Shown: positions 1 to 8,627 of the stretch, piece after piece | Layout of the letters: every line of letters begins with the position of its first letter | Numbering within the stretch: the first letter of the stretch is position 1 | Assembly (NCBI GenBank): GCA_021781835.1 | Contig: JAJXWD010000029.1 | Coordinates: forward strand, 1 to 37,077 | Length of the DNA stretch: 37,077 nt | Direction: 5' to 3' | Origin: Pseudomonadota bacterium | GTDB lineage: Bacteria > Pseudomonadota > Alphaproteobacteria > Acetobacterales > Acetobacteraceae | Position numbers and translations under genes: made by a program | Notes under the pieces: generated by a model | What the model saw: only the letters and a program-made list of their open reading frames with translations | Databases searched by the model: none | What the model was told of the DNA's origin: nothing

Positions 1-96
1 AATGACGGGATCACTCCCGCCAACAAGGCAACCATCCTAGCCCCAGAACCGCTAACCGTCAACACAGTCAGCCACCCCGGTGGAGCGAGCGTTTAG
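1..96 (+). CDS. possible C-terminal end of a gene cut by the window edge
   Basis: Frame 1 is open from the first base to a TAG at 94-96 and would encode a 31-residue tail ending HPGGASV. No start is visible because the frame runs off the left edge. There is no recognisable motif and the stretch is too short to assign. An open frame of this length can occur by chance in GC-rich DNA, so this is only a possible gene end. The following 170 bases are more A/T-rich and show no gene. Confidence 0.25.
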   Translation, partial: NDGITPANKATILAPEPLTVNTVSHPGGASV

Positions 97-265
97 ATTA
101 TCAATCAAAATACGTCAACTCAGAGGACACCCCAAAAGCTATTTTTTTCCACCCCTCAGCTTCGCTGCCACGCAAAACCCTAAAGAAACAAAACATCAAC
201 ACATTGAAAAATAACGATAAAAATTTTTATGAATTTTCCCGCCGCGCCTTCCCCCATCACCTCCC

Positions 266-297
266 AAACAAAAACGGGCGGAGACAATCTCCGCCCG
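266..297 (-). terminator. Rho-independent terminator of the bauA-mmsA operon
   Basis: A perfect 10-bp inverted repeat (275-284 CGGGCGGAGA, 288-297 TCTCCGCCCG) has a 3-nt CAA loop. Read on the minus strand it is followed directly by a T-rich run (complement of the A-rich 266-274). It begins 13 bases past the mmsA stop codon. GC-rich stem plus T-tract is the standard intrinsic terminator design, and the T-tract is on the side expected for minus-strand transcription. Confidence 0.85.
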
Positions 298-310
298 CTC
301 CGCCCGCCAT

Positions 311-1807
311 TCAGGCCGGGAACGCGAATTGCGCCGTTTCCCTCACGCCGCCTGCGGGCCAGCGCTGGCTGACGGTTTTGCGCCGGGTATAAAACCGCAC
401 CGCATCCGGCCCATAGGCCGAGAGGTCCCCAAACAGCGAGCGTTTCCAGCCGCCAAAGCTGTGATACGAAACCGGCACCGGCAGCGGCACATTCACCCCC
501 ACCATGCCAACCCTGATATTATCGGTGAAATAACGCGCCGCCTCACCGTCGCGGGTGAAAATGCAGGTGCCATTGCCATATTCATGCGCATCAATCAGCG
601 CCATCGCCTCTTCCAGAGAATGCGCCCGCACCACGCACAGCACAGGGCCAAAAATCTCGTCGCGGTAAATGCTCATCTCAGGCGTCACATGGTCAAACAG
701 CGTGCCGCCCAGAAAATACCCGCCCTCATGGCCAGGCACATTCAGCCCACGCCCATCGACCGCCAGCTTCGCCCCCTCGGCAACACCAGCATCGACATAC
801 CCCCGCACCTTCTCAAAATGCGGCTTGCTGATCAGCGGCCCCATCTCGGCGCCGCGCACCGTTCCCGGCCCCACCTTCAGCTTGGCCAGCGCCGCGCCTA
901 ACCGCTCAACCAGCGCATCGCCAACCTCATTGCCAACCGCAACCGCCACCGAAATCGCCATGCAACGCTCGCCGCATGAGCCATAAGCCGCGCCCATCAG
1001 CGCGTTCACGGCATTCTCCAAATCAGCATCCGGCATCACCACCGCATGGTTCTTGGCCCCGCCCAAGGCCTGCACGCGTTTCCCGTGGGCGCTGGCCGTC
1101 GCATATATATACTCCGCGATCGGCGTGGAGCCGACAAAGCTCACCGCCTGCACGCGCTTATCCGTCAGCAGCGTATCCACGGCCTCTTTGTCGCCATTCA
1201 CCACATTCAGCACACCAGACGGAATTCCCGCCTCCAGCGCCAATTGCGCAATATAGAGCGCCGCGCTCGGATCCCGCTCGGAGGGTTTGAGTACAAACGT
1301 GTTCCCGCAGGCGATGGCCGCCGGGTACATCCATAGCGGTACCATGGCCGGAAAATTGAACGGGGTAATGCCCGCCACAACCCCGAGCGGCTGAAACTCC
1401 GACCAGCTGTCGATCTTGGGCCCAACATTCTTGCTGTGCTCGCCCTTGAGCAACTCAGGCATATAGGTGGCAAACTCAACATTCTCGATGCCCCGATGCA
1501 ATTCGCCGCGCGCATCGTCAAGCACCTTGCCATGCTCCAACGTGATTAGCGCACATATCTCATCCGCGCGCGCTTCCAACAATGCCATGAACCGCCCCAA
1601 AAGCCGGGCGCGCTTGGCCGGAAGTATCCCGCTCCAAGCCGGAAATGCCGCTTGCGCCGCCGCTATGGCCGCCTCAACCGTCGATCTGGCAGCCAGTTCC
1701 ACATGCCCCAGCACCTCGCCAGTGGCGGGATTGTATACATCCTGGAGCCGGGCATGGGCGCACGAAACCAGCTCGCCACCAATCAGATGGCCAATGGGAG
1801 ACTTCAT
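311..1807 (-). CDS. mmsA: CoA-acylating (methyl)malonate-semialdehyde dehydrogenase
   Basis: Aldehyde dehydrogenase superfamily, 498 residues, the usual MmsA length. It oxidises malonate or methylmalonate semialdehyde to acetyl- or propionyl-CoA with NAD and CoA in the cytosol. The catalytic cysteine is Cys282 in GSCGERCMA. The position that carries the general-base Glu in hydrolytic aldehyde dehydrogenases reads LGGAKNH, as in the CoA-acylating MMSDH family. The NAD-site lysine is in LKPSERDPS (about residue 174). The start at 1807 (MKSPIGHLIGG) was chosen because AAGGA lies 6 nt upstream and homologues begin here; the longer open frame runs into bauA. It is 11 bp downstream of the transaminase gene in the same operon, so malonate semialdehyde from beta-alanine is the likely substrate (BauC role). 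Confidence 0.93.
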   Translation of the reverse strand: MKSPIGHLIGGELVSCAHARLQDVYNPATGEVLGHVELAARSTVEAAIAAAQAAFPAWSGILPAKRARLLGRFMALLEARADEICALITLEHGKVLDDARGELHRGIENVEFATYMPELLKGEHSKNVGPKIDSWSEFQPLGVVAGITPFNFPAMVPLWMYPAAIACGNTFVLKPSERDPSAALYIAQLALEAGIPSGVLNVVNGDKEAVDTLLTDKRVQAVSFVGSTPIAEYIYATASAHGKRVQALGGAKNHAVVMPDADLENAVNALMGAAYGSCGERCMAISVAVAVGNEVGDALVERLGAALAKLKVGPGTVRGAEMGPLISKPHFEKVRGYVDAGVAEGAKLAVDGRGLNVPGHEGGYFLGGTLFDHVTPEMSIYRDEIFGPVLCVVRAHSLEEAMALIDAHEYGNGTCIFTRDGEAARYFTDNIRVGMVGVNVPLPVPVSYHSFGGWKRSLFGDLSAYGPDAVRFYTRRKTVSQRWPAGGVRETAQFAFPA

Positions 1808-1818
1808 GTAAAATCCTT

Positions 1819-3174
1819 TTACGAGAGCGAGGTAATGGCGTCGGAGACGGCGTTGAACAGCCCCTCGAGATCGCTCTTTTCCGAAATGAACGGCGGGCCG
1901 AATTGCAGCGTGTCGCCGCCATAGCGCACATAATATCCGGCCTTCCAGCATTTCATCGCGATCTCCCACGGCCGCCGCGCGGGCTCGCCGGGCGCCGCCT
2001 CGATTTGCACGGCCCCCGCCAAACCAAAATTGCGGATATCGGCGACATGTTTCAGCCCCTTGAGGCCATGAATAAGATCTTCAAACACTGGCGCCAGGGC
2101 ATTCACGCGCTCCACCATCTTGTCTTTCTCAAACACTTCCAAGGCGGCAAGCCCCGCCGCGCAGGCCACCGGGTGGCCCGAATAGGTGTAGCCATGGGCA
2201 AACTCGACCAGATAATCCGGCCCGCCCGCCCGCATGAAGCTGTCATATATCTCGCGTGAGGCAATCACCGCCCCCATCGGCACGGTGCCGTTGGTCAACC
2301 CCTTGGCGCAGGTGATCAGGTCTGGCGTCACGCCAAACACCTGCGCGGCAAAGCTGCCCCCCGCACGGCCAAAGCCGGTAATCACCTCATCGAAAATCAA
2401 CAATATATCATGCTTGGTGCACAGCTCGCGCAGGCGCTGCAAATAGCCCTTGGGCGGCACCACCATGCCCGCCGAACCCGAAAACGGCTCCACGATCACC
2501 GCCGCGATGTTCGAGGCATCGTGCAGATTGACAATCTCCTCCAGCGCGTCCGCCAGCCCGGCGCCATGCTCGGGCAACCCCCGCGAGAATCGATTTTCGG
2601 GCAGCAACGTGTGGGGCAGATGGTCGATATCCCCGAGCCCGCCAAAAATCTTGCGGTTGCCGACAATCCCGCCAACGCTGGTGCCGCCGAAATTAACCCC
2701 ATGATACCCCTTGGCCCGGCCTATCAGCTTGGTCTTGCTGGCCATGCCTTTCTGGCGCCAATAGCCGCGCGCCATTTTCAGCGCCGTATCGGCCGATTCG
2801 GAGCCCGAATTGGTGAAAAACACATGGTCGAGGCCCGCCGGCGCCATCTCCGCCACCTTGTGCGCCAGCTTGAAGGCCAGCGGGTGGCCGAACTGGAAAT
2901 TCGGCGCGAAATCCAGCGTGGCGATCTGCTCGGACACCGCCTTCACAATCTCGGGCCGCGCATGGCCAAAGCCGGTGCACCACAGGCCCGAGAGGCTGTC
3001 ATACACCCGGCGCCCCGCCGCATCGGTAAAATAAGCCCCCTCGGCCTTGGCGATCAGGCGCGGATTGGCCTTGAATTCGCGGTTGGCCGTAAATGGCATC
3101 CAGTAGGCGTTCAGCTCGGCCGCGGTCAAACCCGCCGCCAGGGCAATCGCGTCTTGCGAATCATAAGGGGCCAT
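1819..3174 (-). CDS. bauA: beta-alanine (omega-amino acid):pyruvate transaminase
   Basis: Class III PLP-dependent aminotransferase of 451 residues. It moves the amino group of beta-alanine or a related omega-amino acid to pyruvate, giving malonate semialdehyde and L-alanine. PLP contacts visible: NSGSESADTALK (about 122-133, phosphate cup), FDEVITGFGR (Asp262, pyridine nitrogen) and Lys291 in TCAKGLTNG (Schiff base). The N-terminal NAYWMPFTANREFK and LSGLWCTGFGHARPEI blocks are typical of the omega-APT subgroup. The start at 3174 has a GAGAG element 7 nt upstream. It is first in a two-gene operon with mmsA, whose product consumes the semialdehyde, and divergent from a LysR gene, the layout of bau loci in pseudomonads. 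Exact substrate preference among omega-amino acids cannot be read from sequence. Confidence 0.9.
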   Translation of the reverse strand: MAPYDSQDAIALAAGLTAAELNAYWMPFTANREFKANPRLIAKAEGAYFTDAAGRRVYDSLSGLWCTGFGHARPEIVKAVSEQIATLDFAPNFQFGHPLAFKLAHKVAEMAPAGLDHVFFTNSGSESADTALKMARGYWRQKGMASKTKLIGRAKGYHGVNFGGTSVGGIVGNRKIFGGLGDIDHLPHTLLPENRFSRGLPEHGAGLADALEEIVNLHDASNIAAVIVEPFSGSAGMVVPPKGYLQRLRELCTKHDILLIFDEVITGFGRAGGSFAAQVFGVTPDLITCAKGLTNGTVPMGAVIASREIYDSFMRAGGPDYLVEFAHGYTYSGHPVACAAGLAALEVFEKDKMVERVNALAPVFEDLIHGLKGLKHVADIRNFGLAGAVQIEAAPGEPARRPWEIAMKCWKAGYYVRYGGDTLQFGPPFISEKSDLEGLFNAVSDAITSLS

Positions 3175-3194
3175 GGGGCAACTCTCATATAAAG

Positions 3195-3209
3195 GGTCAA
3201 TGATTGACC
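3195..3209. promoter_or_regulatory. candidate operator between bauA and the LysR gene
   Basis: The 105-bp divergent region 3175-3279 is A/T-rich against a GC-rich background. It contains the perfect dyad GGTCAA-TGA-TTGACC, 21 bp upstream of the bauA start. A 15-bp interrupted dyad in a LysR-divergent promoter fits the general LysR target layout, but it is not a strict T-N11-A site. A second weaker A/T dyad (TTATCTTAACTTACAAATAA, 3251-3270) lies just before the LysR start. Binding by the adjacent regulator is inferred from position only. Confidence 0.45.
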
Positions 3210-3279
3210 AAAATTACGCCGCCCATTAGATAAATTAAATCCAAAGTTTTTTATCTTAACTTACAAATAAGCTTACCTA

Positions 3280-4167
3280 ATGAAGCCCCTCACCCGCCTC
3301 TCCGACCTCGATCTGAAATTGCTGCGGGTTTTCCACACCGTCGTGGCCTGCGGTGGCTTCAGCCCGGCCGAGGCCGAGCTCAACATCTCCCGCCCCGCCA
3401 TCAGCCAGCACATGGCCGAGCTCGAGGCCCGGCTCGGCCTCACGCTCTGCCAGCGTGGCCGGGCGGGGTTTCGCCTCACCGATGAGGGCGAGGCCGTCCA
3501 TGCCGCCCTCACCCGCCTGTTCGCGGCCATCGAAACCTTCCGCGGCGAGGTCAACGCCGCCCGCGCCGAGCTGCGGGGCGAATTGAACATCGGCATCACG
3601 GACAATCTCGTCACCTCCCCGCGCATGATCGTCACCCAGGCATTGCGCGCGCTCAAAACCAAGGCCCCCGCCGTGCGGGTCAATATCCGCATGATTCCCC
3701 CCGCCCAGATCGAGCGCGGCGTGCTCGAGGGCCAGCTTCATGTCGGCGTCACCCAGGCCGGGCGCACCCTGCCCGGCCTGCGCGGCCTCGCCCTCTACGA
3801 TGAAATCTCGCATCTCTATTGCTCTGCCGACCACCCGTTTCACGCCTTGGCCGACGCAACACTCACCGCCGCCGAGATTGCCGGAGCCGATGCCGTCTCC
3901 CCCTCCACCCCCTTGGCACCCGCCGGATTAAACGTGACCGCCACCGCCGCCGACCGCGAAGGCGTGGCGTTTCTCATCCTCACCGGCTGCTATATCGGGT
4001 TCCTGCCCACCCATTATGCCCGCCAATGGGTCGAGCGCGGGCAGATGCGCGCCCTCAAGCCCAAAACCTACCACCAAAGCGTGGAATACCAGGCCGTCAC
4101 GCTCAAAAGCGGCCACCCCAACCTCGTGCTTTCTGCCTTTCTGGGCCTGCTCTCGTCCGGCGGGTAA
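3280..4167 (+). CDS. LysR-family regulator, probably of the bauA-mmsA operon
   Basis: A 295-residue LysR-type transcriptional regulator. Residues about 8-67 form the winged helix-turn-helix, with FSPAEAELNISRPAISQHMAELE as the recognition region. A periplasmic-binding-protein-like effector domain follows from about residue 95 (GELNIGITDNLV). It is transcribed divergently from bauA across a 105-bp A/T-rich spacer, the usual arrangement for a LysR activator of the adjacent operon. A BauR-like role in beta-alanine catabolism is inferred from this. No good Shine-Dalgarno is seen before the ATG at 3280. The 3' end faces ppc with only 3 bp between stop codons, and a dyad spans both. Effector identity is unknown. 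Confidence 0.82.
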   Translation: MKPLTRLSDLDLKLLRVFHTVVACGGFSPAEAELNISRPAISQHMAELEARLGLTLCQRGRAGFRLTDEGEAVHAALTRLFAAIETFRGEVNAARAELRGELNIGITDNLVTSPRMIVTQALRALKTKAPAVRVNIRMIPPAQIERGVLEGQLHVGVTQAGRTLPGLRGLALYDEISHLYCSADHPFHALADATLTAAEIAGADAVSPSTPLAPAGLNVTATAADREGVAFLILTGCYIGFLPTHYARQWVERGQMRALKPKTYHQSVEYQAVTLKSGHPNLVLSAFLGLLSSGG

Positions 4168-4178
4168 GGCTTACCCGC
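4160..4178. terminator. bidirectional hairpin spanning the stop codons of two convergent genes
   Basis: GCGGGTAA-GGC-TTACCCGC is a perfect 8-bp inverted repeat with a 3-nt loop. The left arm contains the TAA of the LysR gene (4165-4167) and the right arm contains the TAA of ppc (complement of 4171-4173). There is no T-tract on either side, so it may stall polymerase or stabilise RNA ends rather than act as a full intrinsic terminator. Confidence 0.5.
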
Positions 4179-6921
4179 TATTCCTCAGCGCCGCCGCAAT
4201 GCCGTTGATCGAAATATGCACGCCGCGCCTGATCCGCTCCGAGTCCTCGCGCGCCCCTTCCTGCGCGGCGCGATAGCGGCGCAGCATCTCCACCTGCACA
4301 TGATTGAGCGGGTCGAGATACGGAAACCGGTTGACGATCGAGCGCCGCAGCACCGGGTTGCGCTCCAGCAGGGCGCGTTGGCCGGTAATGGCCAGCAAAT
4401 GCGCCTTCGTGCGCTCATATTCCTCGGCAATGCGCGGAAAAATCGTCCCCCGCAGCGCCTCATCCTCCACCAGCGCCGCATAGCGCGCGGCAATGCCCAT
4501 GTCGGCTTTGGCCATCACCATGTCCATGTTCATCAGCAGCGTGGTAAAAACCGGCCAGTCCTGAAACATGGATTGCAGCAGCCACATGCCACGCTCGGGC
4601 CCGCGCGCGGCCAGCAGCGCGTCAACGGCGGTGCCAAACCCATACCAGCCCGGCAGCATCACCCGGCATTGCGCCCACGAAAACACCCAGGGAATGGCGC
4701 GCAGATCCTCGATCGAACGGCCCTTGGCGCGCGAGGCCGGGCGCGAGCCGAGATTGAGCGAGGCGATTTCGGTAATCACGGTGGAGGCCCAGAAATACTC
4801 CTCAAACCCCTTGGTCTCGTAAACCAGCGCCCGGTAGGCGGCAAAGGCGGCATCGGAGAGCGTGCCCAGCGCCTCGGCGAAGCTGGGCGAGAGCGGCTCG
4901 GAGAGTGCCGGCTCGGCGGTGGCCACCAGCGTCGCCGAGACGATCACCTCGAGATTGCGCCGCCCCACCTCGGCATTGCCATATTTGGCGGCGATCACCT
5001 CGCCCTGCTCGGTCAAGCGGATCTGCCCCTCCACCGCGCCCTTGGGCTGGGCCAAAATGGCCTGGTAGCTCGGCCCGCCGCCCCGCCCAACCGAGCCGCC
5101 CCGGCCATGAAACAGCCGGATGCGCACCTCATGGCGGGCAAACACCTCCACCAGCCCCAGCTCGGCGCGGTAAAGCTCCCAGCCCGAGGTCAAAAACCCG
5201 CCATCCTTGTTGGAATCGGAATAGCCGAGCATCACCTCCTGCGTCTGGCCACGGCTGGCCAGCAGCGCGCGGTAGAGTGGAATTTCGAACATCCGCGCCA
5301 TGATCCCGGGCGCCGCGCGCAAATCGCCAATGGTCTCGAACAGCGGCACAATGTTCACATCCAGCCCACTCGCGCCCAAAAGCCCGGCCTCTTTCAACAG
5401 CACCGCCAACTCGAGCATGTCCGAGACCCCATCGGTCTTGGAAATGATCATGGTGCGGATGCAGCGTTTGCCGTAACGCTGGTGGGCTTCCCGGGCGGCA
5501 TCAAAAATCGCCAGCTCCTTGGCGGTCTCGGCGCTGTAGGCCACGTGGCGCGAGTAAAGCGGCCGGGGCGTGGCAAGTTCGGCCAGCAGCATGCCAATCC
5601 GCCCCTCCTCATCGCGCGCCAGATACCCCGTGCCCGGCGCCGCCACCTCCAGCAGTTCGGCCACCGTGCGCTCATGCACCGCCGAGTTCTGGCGCAAATC
5701 CAGGGGGGCGAGCGTCCAGCCAAACACCCGCGCGGCATGCAGCAGCTTGCCCAGCCGCCCCTGGGCCAGCAGCCCGGCACCATGCGAAAGCAACGAGCGC
5801 TCGATCACCTCCAGATCCGCGACAAACGCCTCCGGGCTGTCATAAGGCTCGGCGGCGCTTGCCCCCGCCGCCCGCTGGCCGGCCAGCCTCGCCTGCGTGC
5901 TGGCCAGGCGCGCTTGCACATAGGCCAGCGCCAGACGGTAAGGCTCATCGGCCCGGTGCGCCGAGCGGTCTGGCGAGCGCGCGGCCAAATCCAGCAGTTC
6001 GGGCGTCACCTCGGCCAGCAGCGCGGCCAATGAGAGTTCCTTGCGCAGCCGGCGCGCCTCGGCGCTGTAGAAGCCAAAGGCCCGCTCAGCCTGCAGACGC
6101 AAGGCAGTCTTGAGCACCTCGGCATCCACGAACGGGTTGCCATCGCGGTCACCGCCGATCCAGGTGCCGATTTCGAGAAACGAAGGCAACCGCCCGCCGC
6201 CGGTTTCACGCTCGATGGCGGCATAAAGCCTCGGCACTTCCGAGAAGAAGGTGGCATCGAAAAAGCTCAGCGCGTTCTCCACCTCATCGAGCACCGAGAG
6301 CTTCGAGGTGCGCAACATGCGGGTCTGCCACAGCGCCAGCACCAGGGCGCGCAGGCCGGTCTCTATCTCCTCATATTCCTCCGCCGTCTCGGCCAGCCGG
6401 TCACGGCGGACCATGAGCGCGGCGATGGCATCCAGCGCATCGAGGATCGAGCGCCGCTGCACCTCGGTCGGGTGGGCGGTGAGCACGGGGGCGATATAGG
6501 CGGTCTCAAAAAACGCCCGCAGGCTGGGCGTGTCGAACCCTTGCGCGCGGGCGGTCTTCAGGGCCGCGGCCAGCGAGCCCTCGCGCGGGGGCGAGCCCGC
6601 CACCTGATGCGCGCGCCAGCGCCGCGTATGGTGGTGGTCCTCGGCGATGTTGGCCAGCACCGAAAAATAGCCGAACGCGCGGGTGATCTTGTTGATCTCA
6701 TGGTCCGAGAGCGCGGCCAGTATCTCCTCCAGCTCGCGCTGCGCGGTCTGATCCCGGTCACGGTGAAACCGCACCGCCAGCTGGCGCAGCGTCTCAATCA
6801 GCCCGTAAATCTGCGGGCCATCCACGGCGCGCACCGTATCGCCCAAAATCCGCCCCAGCAGGCGGATATCGTCGCGGAGCGCATCATCGAGGGATTCAGG
6901 GCGGTGGGGCGGCTGGTTCAT
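4171..6921 (-). CDS. ppc: phosphoenolpyruvate carboxylase
   Basis: A 916-residue PEPC, full length for the bacterial family. It carboxylates PEP with bicarbonate to oxaloacetate, replenishing the TCA cycle. Signatures: catalytic His150 in LTAHPTEVQRRS, the RDGNPF block, MLGYSDSNKDGG, the glycine-rich loop FHGRGGSVGRGGGP, and the C-terminus RNSG (family end normally xNTG), which folds into the active site. The ATG at 6921 (MNQPPHRPESLDDALRDDIRLLG) is taken as the start because conserved PEPC sequence begins here; the open frame upstream overlaps the divergent acetyltransferase and has no family similarity. No strong ribosome site is visible. It stands alone on its strand, convergent with LysR and divergent from the GNAT gene. 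Confidence 0.96.
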   Translation of the reverse strand: MNQPPHRPESLDDALRDDIRLLGRILGDTVRAVDGPQIYGLIETLRQLAVRFHRDRDQTAQRELEEILAALSDHEINKITRAFGYFSVLANIAEDHHHTRRWRAHQVAGSPPREGSLAAALKTARAQGFDTPSLRAFFETAYIAPVLTAHPTEVQRRSILDALDAIAALMVRRDRLAETAEEYEEIETGLRALVLALWQTRMLRTSKLSVLDEVENALSFFDATFFSEVPRLYAAIERETGGGRLPSFLEIGTWIGGDRDGNPFVDAEVLKTALRLQAERAFGFYSAEARRLRKELSLAALLAEVTPELLDLAARSPDRSAHRADEPYRLALAYVQARLASTQARLAGQRAAGASAAEPYDSPEAFVADLEVIERSLLSHGAGLLAQGRLGKLLHAARVFGWTLAPLDLRQNSAVHERTVAELLEVAAPGTGYLARDEEGRIGMLLAELATPRPLYSRHVAYSAETAKELAIFDAAREAHQRYGKRCIRTMIISKTDGVSDMLELAVLLKEAGLLGASGLDVNIVPLFETIGDLRAAPGIMARMFEIPLYRALLASRGQTQEVMLGYSDSNKDGGFLTSGWELYRAELGLVEVFARHEVRIRLFHGRGGSVGRGGGPSYQAILAQPKGAVEGQIRLTEQGEVIAAKYGNAEVGRRNLEVIVSATLVATAEPALSEPLSPSFAEALGTLSDAAFAAYRALVYETKGFEEYFWASTVITEIASLNLGSRPASRAKGRSIEDLRAIPWVFSWAQCRVMLPGWYGFGTAVDALLAARGPERGMWLLQSMFQDWPVFTTLLMNMDMVMAKADMGIAARYAALVEDEALRGTIFPRIAEEYERTKAHLLAITGQRALLERNPVLRRSIVNRFPYLDPLNHVQVEMLRRYRAAQEGAREDSERIRRGVHISINGIAAALRNSG

Positions 6922-7026
6922 GGGCACATCAAACCATGTTGCCCAAACGGAGCAAGTGTTTTTTGCGCCGCAGCAGGCGCGCCCGCCCATCTGGCCAAGG
7001 GCGCCCGAGGGGCATAAACCCTCTCC

Positions 7027-7620
7027 ATGCGCCAAGCCCCCCATATCCGCCCCGCCACGCGGGCCGACGCCGCCAGCCTCGCCCTCTTGGGCGACATGGC
7101 GACCCGCCGGCTGTTTTCGCATCTCTGGAGCCAATCCGCCGCGCCCGGGCAGTCGCCCTTCGCGGTCGGGCGCGGCATCATCCGCGACAATGCCGCGCAT
7201 TTCTCCCATTTCAGCAACTGGCAGGTGGCCGAGCAGGAGGGCGAAATCGCCGGCGGCATGGATTGCTGCCGCCTGCCCGAAGGCGTCACCCCCGAGGCCA
7301 TCGCCCAAAGCCCGCCGGTCGTGCAGCCGCTCAACGCGCTCAAGGCCATCGCGGGGGGCACCTGGTACATTGTCGCCCTCGCCCTGTTCCCCGAGTTCCG
7401 CGCCCAGGGGCTGGGCTCGCGCCTGCTCGCCAAAGCCGAGGCGGATGCCCGCCAGCAGGGCATCAACCGCCTCACCCTCATGGTGGCGAGCTTCAACCCC
7501 GCCGCCCAGCGGCTCTACCAGCGCACCGGCTTTGGCGAATGGGCACGGCGCCCCTTCATGCCCTTCCCCGGCTCCGATCCGGCGGGCGCATGGATCTTGA
7601 TGGCCAAGGATGTCGGCTGA
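7027..7620 (+). CDS. GNAT-family N-acetyltransferase
   Basis: A 197-residue protein of the GCN5-related acetyltransferase fold. The opening HIRPATRADAASLALL is the usual first strand and helix. The acetyl-CoA pyrophosphate loop is FRAQGLGSRLL (near residue 126, the R/Q-x-x-G-x-G/A motif), preceded by the beta-4 strand WYIVALALFPE. NPAAQRLYQRTGF is motif B. The substrate cannot be told. It is divergent from ppc across about 105 bp and convergent with the next LysR gene. Its TGA (7618-7620) abuts that gene's stop with no base between, giving TGATCA. Confidence 0.85.
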   Translation: MRQAPHIRPATRADAASLALLGDMATRRLFSHLWSQSAAPGQSPFAVGRGIIRDNAAHFSHFSNWQVAEQEGEIAGGMDCCRLPEGVTPEAIAQSPPVVQPLNALKAIAGGTWYIVALALFPEFRAQGLGSRLLAKAEADARQQGINRLTLMVASFNPAAQRLYQRTGFGEWARRPFMPFPGSDPAGAWILMAKDVG

Positions 7621-8541
7621 TCATTCATCGATCCCCTTGGGCGCCGGCCAGCCCCATTCCCGGTAGGTCTCGATAATCACCCGCCCCATCAGCTTTACCC
7701 AGGGCGAGGTCTCACCCGCCCGCCGGCTCATGATGATCGGCGAGGTCACATCCGGGTCCGAAAGCTCGCGGAACACGATGTCCTCGCGCTTCGAGCGTTG
7801 CAGCGAGGTGGGCACAATGCACACCCCCTCCTCGGCGGCCACCAGCCCTATGGCGGTCTGCACCTCCTTGGCCTCATGCACCACCTCGGGCGCGTGGCCG
7901 CGGTCCTTGAAGAGCGAAATCACCTGGTCGGCATAGCTCGGCCGCGGCTCGCGCGGGTAGATGATCAACTTCTCCTCGGCCAGTTGGCTGAGCGGCAGGG
8001 GCCCGGTCTCGGCGGCGAGCCAATGGGCCACGGGCAAGGCCACCACCAGCCGCTCATGGCGCAGCACATCGCGCCGCACCGCCGGGTCATCCACCCGCAC
8101 GCGCCCAAACCCGACATCGATGCGCCCCTCTTTAAGCGCCGGCAGCTGCTCGAAACTGATCATCTCGACCAGCGACAGCTCCACCTCCGGCGCGCTGGCG
8201 CGAAACCGGCGGATGAGGTTGGGCAGCGCGGCATACATGGTGGAGGGCGCGAACCCGATGACAAAGCGCGGCCGCTTGCTGCCTTTCAGGCGCTTCATGC
8301 TGGTCTGCAACCCATCCAGCCGTTCGAGCAGCCCGGTCGCCTGCTCCACCAGCAGCCGCCCGCCCTCGGTCAGCTTCAAGGGGCGGGCTTCGCGGTCAAA
8401 CAACTCCAGCCCCAGCTCGGCCTCGAGCTGCTGGATCTGGCGCGAGAGCGGCGGCTGCGCGACATGCAAACGCTCCGCCGCGCGCGTGAAGGAGCGCTCC
8501 TGCGCGACCGCCAGAAAATAGCGCAGATGGCGGAGTTCCAT
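7621..8541 (-). CDS. LysR-family regulator, CatM/BenM-like, likely controlling the benzoate cluster
   Basis: A 306-residue LysR regulator. The N-terminus MELRHLRYFLAVAQERSFTRAAERLHVAQPPLSRQI is the form shared by CatR, CatM, BenM and ClcR, the aromatic-degradation subgroup. The effector domain starts near residue 92 (RPRFVIGFAPSTMYAALP) and includes AAEEGVCIVPTSLQ. It is the last gene of the minus-strand benzoate/catechol cluster, separated from the dioxygenase by a strong terminator, so it probably has its own promoter (TATAAG on the minus strand, about 27 bp upstream). An ATAC-N7-GTAT site, the BenM/CatM consensus, lies upstream of benA, so this protein is the obvious candidate to bind it. 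The muconate or benzoate effector assignment is inferred. Confidence 0.85.
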   Translation of the reverse strand: MELRHLRYFLAVAQERSFTRAAERLHVAQPPLSRQIQQLEAELGLELFDREARPLKLTEGGRLLVEQATGLLERLDGLQTSMKRLKGSKRPRFVIGFAPSTMYAALPNLIRRFRASAPEVELSLVEMISFEQLPALKEGRIDVGFGRVRVDDPAVRRDVLRHERLVVALPVAHWLAAETGPLPLSQLAEEKLIIYPREPRPSYADQVISLFKDRGHAPEVVHEAKEVQTAIGLVAAEEGVCIVPTSLQRSKREDIVFRELSDPDVTSPIIMSRRAGETSPWVKLMGRVIIETYREWGWPAPKGIDE

Positions 8542-8570
8542 GGCCTGTTTCCCTTCTGCCGCACTTATAG

Positions 8571-8605
8571 CAAAAGCCGGGGCCCAATCACATCGGGCCC
8601 CGGCT
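8571..8605 (-). terminator. Rho-independent terminator after the catechol dioxygenase gene
   Basis: Perfect 11-bp inverted repeat (8575-8585 AGCCGGGGCCC, 8595-8605 GGGCCCCGGCT) with a 9-nt loop, followed on the minus strand by TTTT. It lies 23-57 bases past the dioxygenase stop and 30 bases before the LysR start. It should end the ben operon transcript and largely uncouple the regulator gene. Confidence 0.85.
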
Positions 8606-8627
8606 CATGCTGGTCTCGCGCGCCGCC

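Noticed and set aside
4216-6033. 605-residue plus-strand open frame
   Set aside because: It is antisense to ppc, whose motifs are complete and in frame on the minus strand.
6922-7308. N-terminal extension of ppc
   Set aside because: The extra residues overlap the divergent acetyltransferase gene and do not resemble PEPC. The conserved sequence starts at 6921.
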